From contig CAZOJJ010000024.1 of NCBI GenBank assembly GCA_964580105.1, positions 1 through 46,080 of the forward strand: a DNA stretch of 46,080 nucleotides, written 5' to 3'. The first letter of the stretch is position 1. Each line of letters begins with the position of its first letter. The position numbers and the translations under genes are program-made. The notes under the pieces are model-generated. The model had not been told where the DNA came from. It saw only the letters and a program-made list of their open reading frames with translations, and did no database searches. The DNA comes from CAZOJJ01 sp964580105. Its GTDB lineage: Bacteria; Bacteroidota; Rhodothermia; Rhodothermales; Rubricoccaceae. This document shows, piece after piece, positions 9,167 to 17,364 of this stretch.

Positions 9167-10264
9167 GTGACCGACGACGCCTCCCCGATCCGTGCTACCT
9201 CGCCTCCGGACGGCCCGCCCCGGCCGGCGTCCGAGGCGGGGGGACCCCGTGCGTCGCGGGGGCGCTCCTGGCTCTTCGTGATCGGGTGGGCCCTCGCGGC
9301 GGCGCTGCTCCTCCGCGTCTTCGTCTTCGAGGCGTTCCGCATCCCCTCCACCTCGATGGAGGACACGCTGCTGGTGGGCGACTTCGTGTTCGTCTCCAAG
9401 CTGCACTACGGGTCCCGCCTGCCGGTCACGTTCGGCGTCCCGTTCACCGACCGCTACCTGCGCGGCGTCGAGGCGCCGGTGGGGCGCCTCCCCGGCCTGA
9501 GCCCCGTCCGCCGCGGCGACGTGGCCGTGTTCAACTACCCGCTGGCGCCCGGGCCGCTCGACCGGCGCCAGCCCTACATCAAGCGCGTCGTCGGCCTGCC
9601 GGGTGACACCGTCCGCCTCGTGGCCAAGCGCGTCGTCGTCAACGGCGATACGGCGCGGCGGCCGGTGCACAGCCGCTCGTTCTGGCGGCTCCGTCTTGAA
9701 CCGGATTCGTTCGAGGCGCTCTCGCGCACGCTCGGCGCGTGGGGCTACCGGGGGCGGTTCGACCGCCTCGGGGAGGCAGAGCGGCTGTTCGAGGGCACGC
9801 GCTCCGAGGCTGAGCGGGTGGAGGCGGAGTCTTCCGTCCTCGCCGTCACCCCGTTCGTCCGAGGCGAGGACGACGGCCGGGCCGGCTTCCCCGCAACGCG
9901 GCCATTCACGCCGGACGATTACGGGCCGCTCGTCGTCCCCCGCGCCGGATGGACGGTCTCCCTCACCGATTCCACCTGGGCGCTCTATCGGGACGCCATC
10001 GTCCGCTACGAAGGCCGCCGGGCCGGCCGCGTGGCCGGCGGCTTCGAGATCGACGGCGCCCTGGCCGACCGCTACACCTTCCGGGGGGACTATTACTTCG
10101 TCCTCGGAGACAACCGGGAGGACTCCGCCGACAGCCGTTCGTGGGGGTTCGTTCCCGCTTCCCACCTCGTCGGCAGGGCCGTCCTCGTCTACTTCTCCTG
10201 GGATCCGAACGCGCGGCGGCCCCGGTGGGACCGCTTCTTCCGGCCGGTGCGGCGGGTGTTCTGA
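9167..10264 (+). CDS. lepB: Signal peptidase I, paralogue 2
   Basis: A tandem paralogue of the preceding gene, 365 residues, starting with GTG. It has a Pro-rich cytoplasmic N-terminus, one membrane segment (about residues 34-51), catalytic serine in IPSTSM (S63), lysine in YIKRVVGLPGD (K139), and GDNREDSADSRSWGFV near the end. The boxes are nearly identical to paralogue 1, but the ~130-residue insert between them is strongly diverged, suggesting a different substrate set or partner. The stop lies only 4 bp from the end of the convergent phosphoesterase gene. Confidence 0.93.
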   Translation: MTDDASPIRATSPPDGPPRPASEAGGPRASRGRSWLFVIGWALAAALLLRVFVFEAFRIPSTSMEDTLLVGDFVFVSKLHYGSRLPVTFGVPFTDRYLRGVEAPVGRLPGLSPVRRGDVAVFNYPLAPGPLDRRQPYIKRVVGLPGDTVRLVAKRVVVNGDTARRPVHSRSFWRLRLEPDSFEALSRTLGAWGYRGRFDRLGEAERLFEGTRSEAERVEAESSVLAVTPFVRGEDDGRAGFPATRPFTPDDYGPLVVPRAGWTVSLTDSTWALYRDAIVRYEGRRAGRVAGGFEIDGALADRYTFRGDYYFVLGDNREDSADSRSWGFVPASHLVGRAVLVYFSWDPNARRPRWDRFFRPVRRVF

Positions 10265-10268
10265 GACG

Positions 10269-10994
10269 CTACGTGCCCTGCCGGAGCCGCTTGGCGAGCG
10301 CCTTGGGCAGCTTCCGCTCGCGCAGCCGCTGGACCGTCGCCTCCACGTCGTAATGCTCGCGGACGATCTCGCACGTGACCGCCTCGGTGTCGAAGAGGGC
10401 GAAGGAGAGGCGGGGGTCCTGGTCGCGAGGCTGGCCCACGCTCCCGACGTCCACCAGGAAGCGGTGACCCGGTTTGACCTTGTGAACCCCGAGGCTGGCC
10501 GAGGCGACGGCCGGCCGGTGCGAGTGGCCGACGAAGCAGACCGGCGTGGAGAAGGCGGCGAACTGCGCCTGGAGCAGAGGGTACGAGTCCAGTCGGTTCC
10601 AGGCCTCGGGTTCGTCCGGCGAGGCGTGGACGAACGTGCAGCCGTAGGCCTCCGCGCGGTACGGGAGCCGCCGGAGCCAGGCGAGGTCGTCCTCGCTCAG
10701 GAGCGTCTGGTGGAGACGCGCCGCCGCCTGCCCGTCCTTCGGGAGGTACTCCACGTCGCGGTCGAAGGCGACGGCCTCGTCGTGGTTGCCGAGCACGACG
10801 AGGTCGGTGTGGCTGCGGACGAGCTCGACGCACGCCTCGGGGTCGGGCCCGTACCCGACGATGTCGCCCAGGCAGACGACGGCGTCGGCGCCGAGCCGGT
10901 CGATCCGGCGGAGGGCCTGCGAGAGCGCGGCGAGGTTGGCGTGGATGTCGGAGAGGACGGCGAGGCGCACGGGCACGGGGGCAAGGGCGCTCAA
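10269..10994 (-). CDS. Calcineurin-like metallophosphoesterase
   Basis: A 241-residue cytoplasmic phosphoesterase with the complete two-metal site: D16-x-H18 (LSDIHAN), GD at 43-44 (CLGDIVGYGP), GNHD at 69-72, a histidine at 123 (FVHA) and GHSH at 156-159. The compact size and motif spacing match the ApaH/YfcE-like Metallophos_2 group; the substrate cannot be read from sequence. The longest reading starts at a TTG (10994); GTG codons a few residues further in are equally possible. It is divergent from the polysaccharide locus and convergent with lepB2. Confidence 0.88.
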   Translation of the reverse strand: MSALAPVPVRLAVLSDIHANLAALSQALRRIDRLGADAVVCLGDIVGYGPDPEACVELVRSHTDLVVLGNHDEAVAFDRDVEYLPKDGQAAARLHQTLLSEDDLAWLRRLPYRAEAYGCTFVHASPDEPEAWNRLDSYPLLQAQFAAFSTPVCFVGHSHRPAVASASLGVHKVKPGHRFLVDVGSVGQPRDQDPRLSFALFDTEAVTCEIVREHYDVEATVQRLRERKLPKALAKRLRQGT

Positions 10995-11017
10995 GATCGC
11001 TTCCGGCTCTGGGCCAA

Positions 11018-11087
11018 TTGAAGGGTTGTTGAATGTTCATATTTTGCGGGTTGATGCAACGAGCGGTCCCGGGAGCCTGTATATTCC
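11018..11087 (+). promoter_or_regulatory. Candidate promoter region of the polysaccharide operon
   Basis: This AT-richer gap before the Wzc-like gene holds TTG (11018-11020), 19 bp, then TATTTTG (11040-11046), close to the Bacteroidota TTG-N19-TAnnTTTG pattern. A second -7-like sequence, TATATTCC, is at 11080-11087. It is the best promoter-like sequence ahead of the 24-gene run. The same gap must also serve the divergent phosphoesterase gene. Confidence 0.4.
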
Positions 11088-11141
11088 CCCGGCTCTCTCC
11101 GCTTCTTCCGGTCGCCCTTCTCGCCGCCGCGCGTTCTCGCC

Positions 11142-13511
11142 ATGGCTCTCTCGTCGCCTTCCCCTCGCCGCCCCGTCGCTCCCGCGCCGGTTGCGTCGCC
11201 GGACCCGAACCTCGCCCAGGATCCGATCTACTACCGGGCTCTGCCGCAGGCCCGCGCGGCCCAGCTCCGCGAGCTCTACGACATTCTGCTCCGCGGGAAG
11301 TGGATCATTCTGGCCTCCGTGCTGCTCGTCGCCATCCCGACGACGATCTACACCATGCAGCTGCCGGCGCGCTACCGCGCCTACAGCCTGCTGCTGATCG
11401 AGAAGCAGAGCCAGAACCTGGCGCAGGTGCTCCCCTCGGCGTCGGGGAACATGCTCCTGCGGGGGAACAACAGCATGCTCGGGAACGAGCTGCTCGTGCT
11501 GCGGCAGTCGGAGTCGCTGGCCGATTCCGCGGCGCGCGTCATCATGCAGCACGAGGTGGTGCCCGGCACCGAATCGCCCTTGACGATCCGGACCACGGGC
11601 GACGGGCAGGAGCTCTCCCTCCGCGCCCTGGCCCGCCGCCTCCAGTCCGGCTACATCCAGGCGGAACCCGAGGGCAACGGCGTGGACGCCATCCGCGTTT
11701 CCGCCGTCAGCACCAACCCGCACGAGGCCGCGTTCCTGGCGAACGTCTACGCCCAGGCATTCGTGGACCGGACGCAGAACGTGAGCCGGGAAGGCATGAG
11801 CGCGTCCCGCGCGTTCCTCGAACAGCAAGTGGCCCGGCAGCGGGAAGCCCTCGAGCAAGCGGACAACAACGTGCGGGACTTCATGCTCCGCGAGGGGGCC
11901 GTGTCCCTGGACGAGGAGACCACGAACATCGTCACGCAACTCGCCCAGCTCGAAGCCCAGCGGGACGCCGTCAACGTATCCATTCGCATGAAGCAGGCGA
12001 CCGTGGCCGCGCTGGAGGACGAGCTACGGGCCATCGAGCCCCGCCTTGTGGATTTCGTGGCGAGTGGGGCCCAGCGGGAAATCAACGCCGCGCAGGACCG
12101 GATTGCCATCCTCGAGGGGCGCCTCGAGACGATCTACCTCCATAACCCGGAGCTCCGTGACGCGGAGGACGTGCCGGAAGAGGTGCGGCGCGACCGCAAT
12201 GAGATCGCGCAGCTTCAGGCGCGCGTTCGCCAGCTTACGCAGGCGTACCTCGAGGAGGCGGTACCGGTTGGGGCCGGACAGGAGACCGGGGGAGCCGTCG
12301 GCCGCGTGACGCAACTGCGGACCCAGTTGATCAACGAGCGCATCGAGTTAAGCGGGCTGGAGGCGCAGCGGGACGTCCTGGTGGGGCGGATCGGCGAGTA
12401 TGAGCGGGAGTTGCAGGCCATCCCTGGGCAGGCGACCGGCCTGGCGCAACTACAGCGCGAGCGGTCGTCCACCGAGGGGCTCTACCTCGCCCTGGAGCAG
12501 AAGCTGCAGGAAATGCGTGTCGCCGAGCAGAGCGAGCTGGGGTATGCCCAGCTGGTGCGGTCGGCCACCCCGCCGGCCAAGCCCTTCAGCCCGGATCGCC
12601 CGCGTAACATCCTGCTGGGGATCGTCCTCGGCCTCGGCCTCGGCATCGCGCTCGCCATTGCCCGGACGCGCCTCGACCATCGGCTCCATCGCCCGGACGA
12701 CCTCCGCGACATGGGGTACACCGTGCTGGGCACCATCCCGGACATGAACGAGCTCATCGCGAAGGACTTCCAGGGCGCCGACGCCATCACCGTGGGCGAG
12801 CAGACCTTCGACACGCGCCTCGTCTCGCTCCTCAACCCGATGGCGATTCCGAGCGAGTCGTATCGCGCGCTGCGCACGAACATCCAGTTCAGCCGCCCCG
12901 ACGTCGTCATCGAGACCGTCCTGGTCACGAGCCCGAGCCCCTCGGAAGGGAAGAGCGTCACGGCGGCCAACCTCGCCCTGGTCATGGCACAGGCCGGTCG
13001 CCGCGTGCTCCTGGTCGACACGGACCTTCGCCGCCCGACCGTCCACAAGAAGTTCGGCGTCTCTCGCGAGCCGGGCCTCGTGCAGCTCCTCTTCAACGAC
13101 GCCCCGTTCGACCCGACGCCGTTCGAGACGGCGGTCGAGGACCTGTGGATCATCCCGGCGGGCGCCTCGGCGCCGAACCCGTCGGAGCTCCTCGGCTCCC
13201 GGGCCATGCGCGAGCTCGCCGAAGAGTTCCGGCAGCACTTCGACGTCGTCATCTACGACGCCCCGCCCGTCCTGGCCGCGACCGACGCCGTGGTGCTCTC
13301 GACACAGAGCGACGCCACGCTCGTCGTCGCCCACGCGGGCAAGACGAAGGACTTCGAACTGGGTCAGGCCATGGAGGCGCTCACGAACGTCGGCGCCCCG
13401 GTCATCGGCACCGTCCTCAACGGCTTCGACGTTTCCAAGGCGTACGGGTACCGCTACAAGTACCAGTACCGCTACGGCTACGAGTACGCCGACAAGCCGA
13501 AGTCTGCCTGA
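11142..13511 (+). CDS. Wzc-type polysaccharide co-polymerase with bacterial tyrosine kinase domain
   Basis: Inner-membrane chain-length regulator and autokinase of Wzx/Wzy-dependent capsule export. The 789-residue product has a Wzz-like N-terminal segment with a first membrane helix (about 53-75), a long periplasmic coiled-coil region (about 215-460), a second membrane helix (about 489-508), and a cytoplasmic BY-kinase domain. That domain has Walker A SPSPSEGKS (K604), Walker A' LLVDTDLRRP (D626, D628) and Walker B VVIYDAPP (D706). The C-terminus is a tyrosine cluster, eight Tyr at every second residue (768-782), the usual autophosphorylation tail. It is the first gene of the locus and is followed by the SLBB export protein. 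Confidence 0.93.
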   Translation: MALSSPSPRRPVAPAPVASPDPNLAQDPIYYRALPQARAAQLRELYDILLRGKWIILASVLLVAIPTTIYTMQLPARYRAYSLLLIEKQSQNLAQVLPSASGNMLLRGNNSMLGNELLVLRQSESLADSAARVIMQHEVVPGTESPLTIRTTGDGQELSLRALARRLQSGYIQAEPEGNGVDAIRVSAVSTNPHEAAFLANVYAQAFVDRTQNVSREGMSASRAFLEQQVARQREALEQADNNVRDFMLREGAVSLDEETTNIVTQLAQLEAQRDAVNVSIRMKQATVAALEDELRAIEPRLVDFVASGAQREINAAQDRIAILEGRLETIYLHNPELRDAEDVPEEVRRDRNEIAQLQARVRQLTQAYLEEAVPVGAGQETGGAVGRVTQLRTQLINERIELSGLEAQRDVLVGRIGEYERELQAIPGQATGLAQLQRERSSTEGLYLALEQKLQEMRVAEQSELGYAQLVRSATPPAKPFSPDRPRNILLGIVLGLGLGIALAIARTRLDHRLHRPDDLRDMGYTVLGTIPDMNELIAKDFQGADAITVGEQTFDTRLVSLLNPMAIPSESYRALRTNIQFSRPDVVIETVLVTSPSPSEGKSVTAANLALVMAQAGRRVLLVDTDLRRPTVHKKFGVSREPGLVQLLFNDAPFDPTPFETAVEDLWIIPAGASAPNPSELLGSRAMRELAEEFRQHFDVVIYDAPPVLAATDAVVLSTQSDATLVVAHAGKTKDFELGQAMEALTNVGAPVIGTVLNGFDVSKAYGYRYKYQYRYGYEYADKPKSA

Positions 13512-13541
13512 GCCCTCGTGCCGCGCCCCTACCGCCCCCAC

Positions 13542-14054
13542 ATGCACCGCTTCTTCTGGACGCTGCTTCTTCTGCCCGTGCTCTGCGCGCAGGCGCAGTC
13601 TCAGCCTCGAACGTTCGGCATCGCTGAAGATCGGCAGACCAACGTTCCGTCGTACTTCTACCACGTCCTCCCGGGCGAAGCCACCATCCAGGTGTACGTG
13701 TGGGGGACGGTGGGAGCGCCCGGCGCGTACACCGTTTCCACCCGGACGACGATGGACGAGGTGCTGACCCTGGCCGGGGGGCCGCGCCTCGACGTCGTGG
13801 AGGACAGCTACGACGTAACGACGACGATCCGGCTCTACCGCATCCAGGGTGACCGGCGCACGTCGATCTACGAGGCCACCCTCGAGACGATGATCCGCGA
13901 GCCTCAGAACTATCCGACGCTCGAAGGGGGGGACGTGATCGAAGTCTCGACCTTCCGGCGACGGAACCTGAACTTCCGAGACTATCTTGGAATTGTGGGC
14001 AGCATCGCCGCCCTCGGCATTGCCGTCGAGCGCCTGGTTTCAGCGATTCAGTAA
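13542..14054 (+). CDS. Short SLBB-domain exopolysaccharide export protein
   Basis: A 170-residue exported protein. From the ATG at 13542 it has a signal peptide (HRFFWTLLLLPVLCAQAQ, cleavage near residue 20), then one SLBB-like unit (residues about 43-85: PGEATIQVYVWGTVGAPGAY, TMDEVLTLAGGP), a second beta-rich segment ending GGDVIEVSTF, and a C-terminal hydrophobic segment (about 147-165). A GTG at 13518 would add eight residues before the signal peptide. Wza-type porins are usually more than 300 residues with a poly-export domain ahead of SLBB repeats; that domain is absent. It may be a partner or accessory of Wzc or of a Wza encoded elsewhere. Confidence 0.75.
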   Translation: MHRFFWTLLLLPVLCAQAQSQPRTFGIAEDRQTNVPSYFYHVLPGEATIQVYVWGTVGAPGAYTVSTRTTMDEVLTLAGGPRLDVVEDSYDVTTTIRLYRIQGDRRTSIYEATLETMIREPQNYPTLEGGDVIEVSTFRRRNLNFRDYLGIVGSIAALGIAVERLVSAIQ

Positions 14055-14076
14055 GGCGGAGTCGCTCCTCTTCCCC

Positions 14077-14102
14077 GGGAGGGTGCCGCTCGGCGCCCTC
14101 CT
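14077..14102 (+). terminator. Strong hairpin, possible terminator or attenuator
   Basis: A 10-11 bp GC-rich stem (78-87 with 92-101 of the 14000s, one G-U pair) closes a 4-nt loop (GCTC), 22 bp after the SLBB gene. Only a short T-run (TTT at 14108-14110) follows, so termination may be partial. That would lower expression of the downstream genes relative to the Wzc and SLBB genes. Confidence 0.45.
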
Positions 14103-14132
14103 GCCGGTTTCCCCATCGCTGTAGCATTGCCC

Positions 14133-15443
14133 ATGATTGACGCCATCCTGGAACGGATTGCCTCCCGCGACACCCAAGTCGGGATCGTCGGCCTCGGGTA
14201 CGTCGGCCTGCCGCTGGCCATGACGTTCGTGGAGGCCGGCTTCCACGTCGTCGGCATCGACGTGAGTGCCGAGCGCGTGGCGACCCTCAACGCGGGGCGC
14301 TCCGTGGTCGAGGACGTCCCCGACGCGCTGGTCGCCGCCGCCGTCGAGCGCGGGATGTTCACGGCCACGACGGACTACGAGGTCGTCCGTGACATCGACG
14401 CGGTCTCCATCTGCGTGCCGACGCCGCTCCGCAAGACGCGGGACCCCGACATGTCGTTCATCGTGTCGGCGGCGGAGGCCCTCGCCGAGCGGGCGCGCCC
14501 CGGTCAGCTCATCGTGCTGGAGAGCACGACGTACCCGGGGACGACGCGGGAGCTGCTCGTCCCGCTGTTCGAGGCGCGGGGGCTCACGGCCGGCGAAGAC
14601 GTCTTCCTCGCGTTCTCGCCCGAGCGGGTCGACCCCGGCCGCGAGGATTGGACGACGGTCAACACCCCGAAGGTGCTGGGAGGGCTCACGCCAAACTGCC
14701 TGACCGTGGCGCGCGCGCTCTACGAGTCGGCGATGGAGACGATCGTGCCGGTCTCGTCGCCGGAGGTTGCCGAGCTGACCAAGATCTACGAGAACACGTT
14801 TCGCGCGGTCAACATCGGGCTTGCGAACGAGCTGCTGCTGATGTGCGACAAGCTGGGGCTCGATCCGTGGGAGGTGATCGACGCCGCGGCTACGAAGCCG
14901 TTCGGGTTCATGAAGTTCACCCCGGGCCCCGGCCTCGGAGGCCACTGCATCCCCGTCGACCCGCACTACCTCTCCTGGAAGCTGAAATCGCTCAACTACA
15001 CGGCCCGGTTCATCGAACTGGCCAGCGAGGTGAACACCGGGATGCCGCTGTACTGGGTGCAGCAGGTGCAGGACGCGCTCAACGAGAAGGGGCTGCCCCT
15101 CCGGAACAGCACCGTGCTCCTGCTGGGCGTCGCCTACAAGAAGGACATCAGCGACATGCGGGAGTCTCCCGCCCTCGACATCATCCTGCTGCTCCAGGAG
15201 CGCGGTGCGCACGTGACGTACCACGACCCTCACGTGCCGGAGCTCCGCCATGGAGACCTGCGCCTTCACAGCGAGGCCGACCTCGAGGGGGCACTCCAGG
15301 CGGCGGACTGCGTACTCGTCGTCACCGATCACTCGGCGTACGACTGGCAACGGATCGTTGCGCGAGCGGAGAGCCTCATCGACACGCGCGCGGTAACCCG
15401 GCATCTGAGCGAGACGACGGCGCGCATCGTTGAAGCCTCCTAG
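14133..15443 (+). CDS. wbpA: UDP-N-acetylglucosamine 6-dehydrogenase (WbpA type)
   Basis: Oxidises C6 of a UDP-HexNAc with two NAD+ to the uronic acid (UDP-GlcNAcA). The 436-residue product has an N-terminal Rossmann motif G-L-G-Y-V-G (residues 20-25), CVPTPL, ESTTYPGTT, SPERVDPG, and the catalytic cysteine in GGHCIPVDP (C272), followed by YKKDISDMRESPAL. This pattern is typical of the WbpA group and not of UDP-glucose dehydrogenases. The ATG at 14133 was chosen; a TTG two codons earlier is possible. Together with wecB at the end of the operon, UDP-ManNAc uronate is an alternative product. It supplies acidic sugar for the polysaccharide. Confidence 0.9.
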   Translation: MIDAILERIASRDTQVGIVGLGYVGLPLAMTFVEAGFHVVGIDVSAERVATLNAGRSVVEDVPDALVAAAVERGMFTATTDYEVVRDIDAVSICVPTPLRKTRDPDMSFIVSAAEALAERARPGQLIVLESTTYPGTTRELLVPLFEARGLTAGEDVFLAFSPERVDPGREDWTTVNTPKVLGGLTPNCLTVARALYESAMETIVPVSSPEVAELTKIYENTFRAVNIGLANELLLMCDKLGLDPWEVIDAAATKPFGFMKFTPGPGLGGHCIPVDPHYLSWKLKSLNYTARFIELASEVNTGMPLYWVQQVQDALNEKGLPLRNSTVLLLGVAYKKDISDMRESPALDIILLLQERGAHVTYHDPHVPELRHGDLRLHSEADLEGALQAADCVLVVTDHSAYDWQRIVARAESLIDTRAVTRHLSETTARIVEAS

Positions 15444-15564
15444 CGGAGTGCGCGGACCGAAACGGCCGTTCGCCCGAGTCGCCTCCCTATTCAAACCGAA
15501 CCCGCTTCAAAAGGAAGGGCGGATCGGCCGATGATTGAGAACGTAGACCGAGCGTAGTGCGACG

Positions 15565-17364
15565 ATGCTAAGGCCCTTGAACCGACTCCGTCCGCTCTTC
15601 AGCCGTCGCGACAAGCTGATGTACGGGGTCATGCTCCTGCTGATGGTCGGCGGGGCGCTGCTCGAGGTGGTCGGAATAGGCGCGGTCCCTGCGTTCATTG
15701 CGACACTGGCTACGCCGGATGAAGTGCGAGCGCTACCCTATGTCGGGCCCATCCTGAGCGCGCTTGGTATCGATACGCCTACGGAACTCGTGATCTGGGG
15801 GGCGTTGGGTCTCGTGGTCATCTTTGCGATTCGGACGAGTTATCTCATCATGCTTACGTACTTGCAAGTGCGCATGACGGAGCATCATCGCGTTCGGATC
15901 GCCAAAAAGCTGTTCGCGGCTTATATGTATGCACCGTATGAGTTTCACCTCATGCGGAACACGGCGGAGTTGCTTCGCAACGTAGACGCGGAGACGAAAA
16001 GCATCGTTACGGGCATTATCAACCCAATATTGACGATTACGCTGAATGGGATGATGGCGCTATGCATCGTCGTATTGCTCGTCGTTGCAACGCCGAGCAG
16101 CGGACTCGTAGCCATCGTCGTAATCGGGGGGGGGAGCTGGCTGTTTCTGCGCTCTATTCGGGCACGCATGCGGGCGTATGGCGAGGAAGCCCGTACCGAG
16201 CGGAAACGTGCTATTCAGACCGTAAACCAGGGACTCGGCGGCCTGCAGGACGCACGCGTGCTCGGAGCGGAAGAGGCGATGATCGAGGCGTTCAACATGA
16301 GCAATACGCGCTATGCCAAGTTCGATCGCTTCAGGCTGTTCATCGGGCAGCTATCCAGCCCCCTCCTCGAATTCATCGCCGTGGCGGGCCTCATGCTGGT
16401 CGCCCTCACGATGGTCCTGGCAGGGATGGAGCTGCAGTCCATGGTGCCGGTGCTCGGTCTGTTCGGCGCCGCCATCGTGCGGCTTCGCGCTTCCATGGGG
16501 ACCCTCCTGGGCCGTGCAAGCCAGTTCAGCTACAACATGGCTTCGGTGGACGCCGTCGTTGACGATCTGGAGGCGTTGAAGAAGGTGAGCGTGGCCCCTG
16601 TGGATGAATCCGTGCGCGCCATGCCCCTTCAGCGGGCCATCACGTTGGAGCAGGTCAGCTACACCTACCCGGGTGCGGATCGGCCGGCTCTCCGCGACAT
16701 CACCCTTTCCATCCAATGCGGCCAGTCCGTTGGGTTCGTCGGTGCGACGGGGTCGGGCAAGACGACCCTCATCAACGTGCTCCTCGGGCTGCTGAAGCCA
16801 CAGCAGGGAAAGATCCTGGTGGACGGAGTGGACGTGCACGACGACCTGCGCGGCTGGCAACGCAACATCGGCTTCATCCCTCAGACGATCTACTTGCTAG
16901 ACGACACGATTCGCCGGAACGTCGCCTTTGGAGTCGCCGAGGAGAACATTGACGACGAGCAGGTCTGGGCGGCGCTGGCTGCCGCCCAGTTCGCCGACCA
17001 CGTCCGTGACCTCCCCGAGGGGCTCGATACCTTCGTGGGGGAGCGGGGCGTGCGCCTCTCGGGCGGCCAGCGGCAGCGGCTCGGACTGGCGAGGGCACTG
17101 TATAGAGATCCTGCGGTTCTCATCCTCGACGAGGCGACCTCGGCCCTGGACAACGAAACGGAGACCGAGGTGATGCGGGCACTGGAATCTTTCCACGGCA
17201 ACCGTACCATCATTATGATTGCTCACCGCTTGAGCACGGTGCGAAATTGTGATCGTCTCTACTTCCTCAACGGGGGCGTCCTTGAGGCTGCGGGCGTGTA
17301 CGAAGAGCTCTGCGCCGAGCATGAAGGGTTCCGGCGAATGGCAGGCGTAGAGGTTGTGAATTGA
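15565..17364 (+). CDS. ABC-type exporter/flippase (fused membrane and ATPase domains)
   Basis: A 599-residue half-transporter of the MsbA/PglK architecture. Residues 1-310 hold about six membrane helices and residues 350-590 an ATPase domain with Walker A GATGSGKTT (K399), signature LSGGQRQR (498-505), Walker B VLILDEATS (D522, E523) and the H-loop IAHRLS. As the only transporter gene in the locus, it probably flips lipid-linked oligosaccharide across the inner membrane, the role of PglK, because no Wzx is visible. Its codon choice is less GC-biased than that of the upstream genes. The stop overlaps a TTG of the next frame. Confidence 0.85.
   Translation: MLRPLNRLRPLFSRRDKLMYGVMLLLMVGGALLEVVGIGAVPAFIATLATPDEVRALPYVGPILSALGIDTPTELVIWGALGLVVIFAIRTSYLIMLTYLQVRMTEHHRVRIAKKLFAAYMYAPYEFHLMRNTAELLRNVDAETKSIVTGIINPILTITLNGMMALCIVVLLVVATPSSGLVAIVVIGGGSWLFLRSIRARMRAYGEEARTERKRAIQTVNQGLGGLQDARVLGAEEAMIEAFNMSNTRYAKFDRFRLFIGQLSSPLLEFIAVAGLMLVALTMVLAGMELQSMVPVLGLFGAAIVRLRASMGTLLGRASQFSYNMASVDAVVDDLEALKKVSVAPVDESVRAMPLQRAITLEQVSYTYPGADRPALRDITLSIQCGQSVGFVGATGSGKTTLINVLLGLLKPQQGKILVDGVDVHDDLRGWQRNIGFIPQTIYLLDDTIRRNVAFGVAEENIDDEQVWAALAAAQFADHVRDLPEGLDTFVGERGVRLSGGQRQRLGLARALYRDPAVLILDEATSALDNETETEVMRALESFHGNRTIIMIAHRLSTVRNCDRLYFLNGGVLEAAGVYEELCAEHEGFRRMAGVEVVN

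Noticed and set aside
7745..10165. 806-codon minus-strand open frame
   Set aside because: Antisense of both signal peptidase genes, whose catalytic motifs are unmistakable; no recognisable domain in the antisense product.
10995..11141. Small RNA or tRNA gene in the divergent gap
   Set aside because: No cloverleaf or conserved RNA structure; the AT-rich parts are explained by promoter-like elements.
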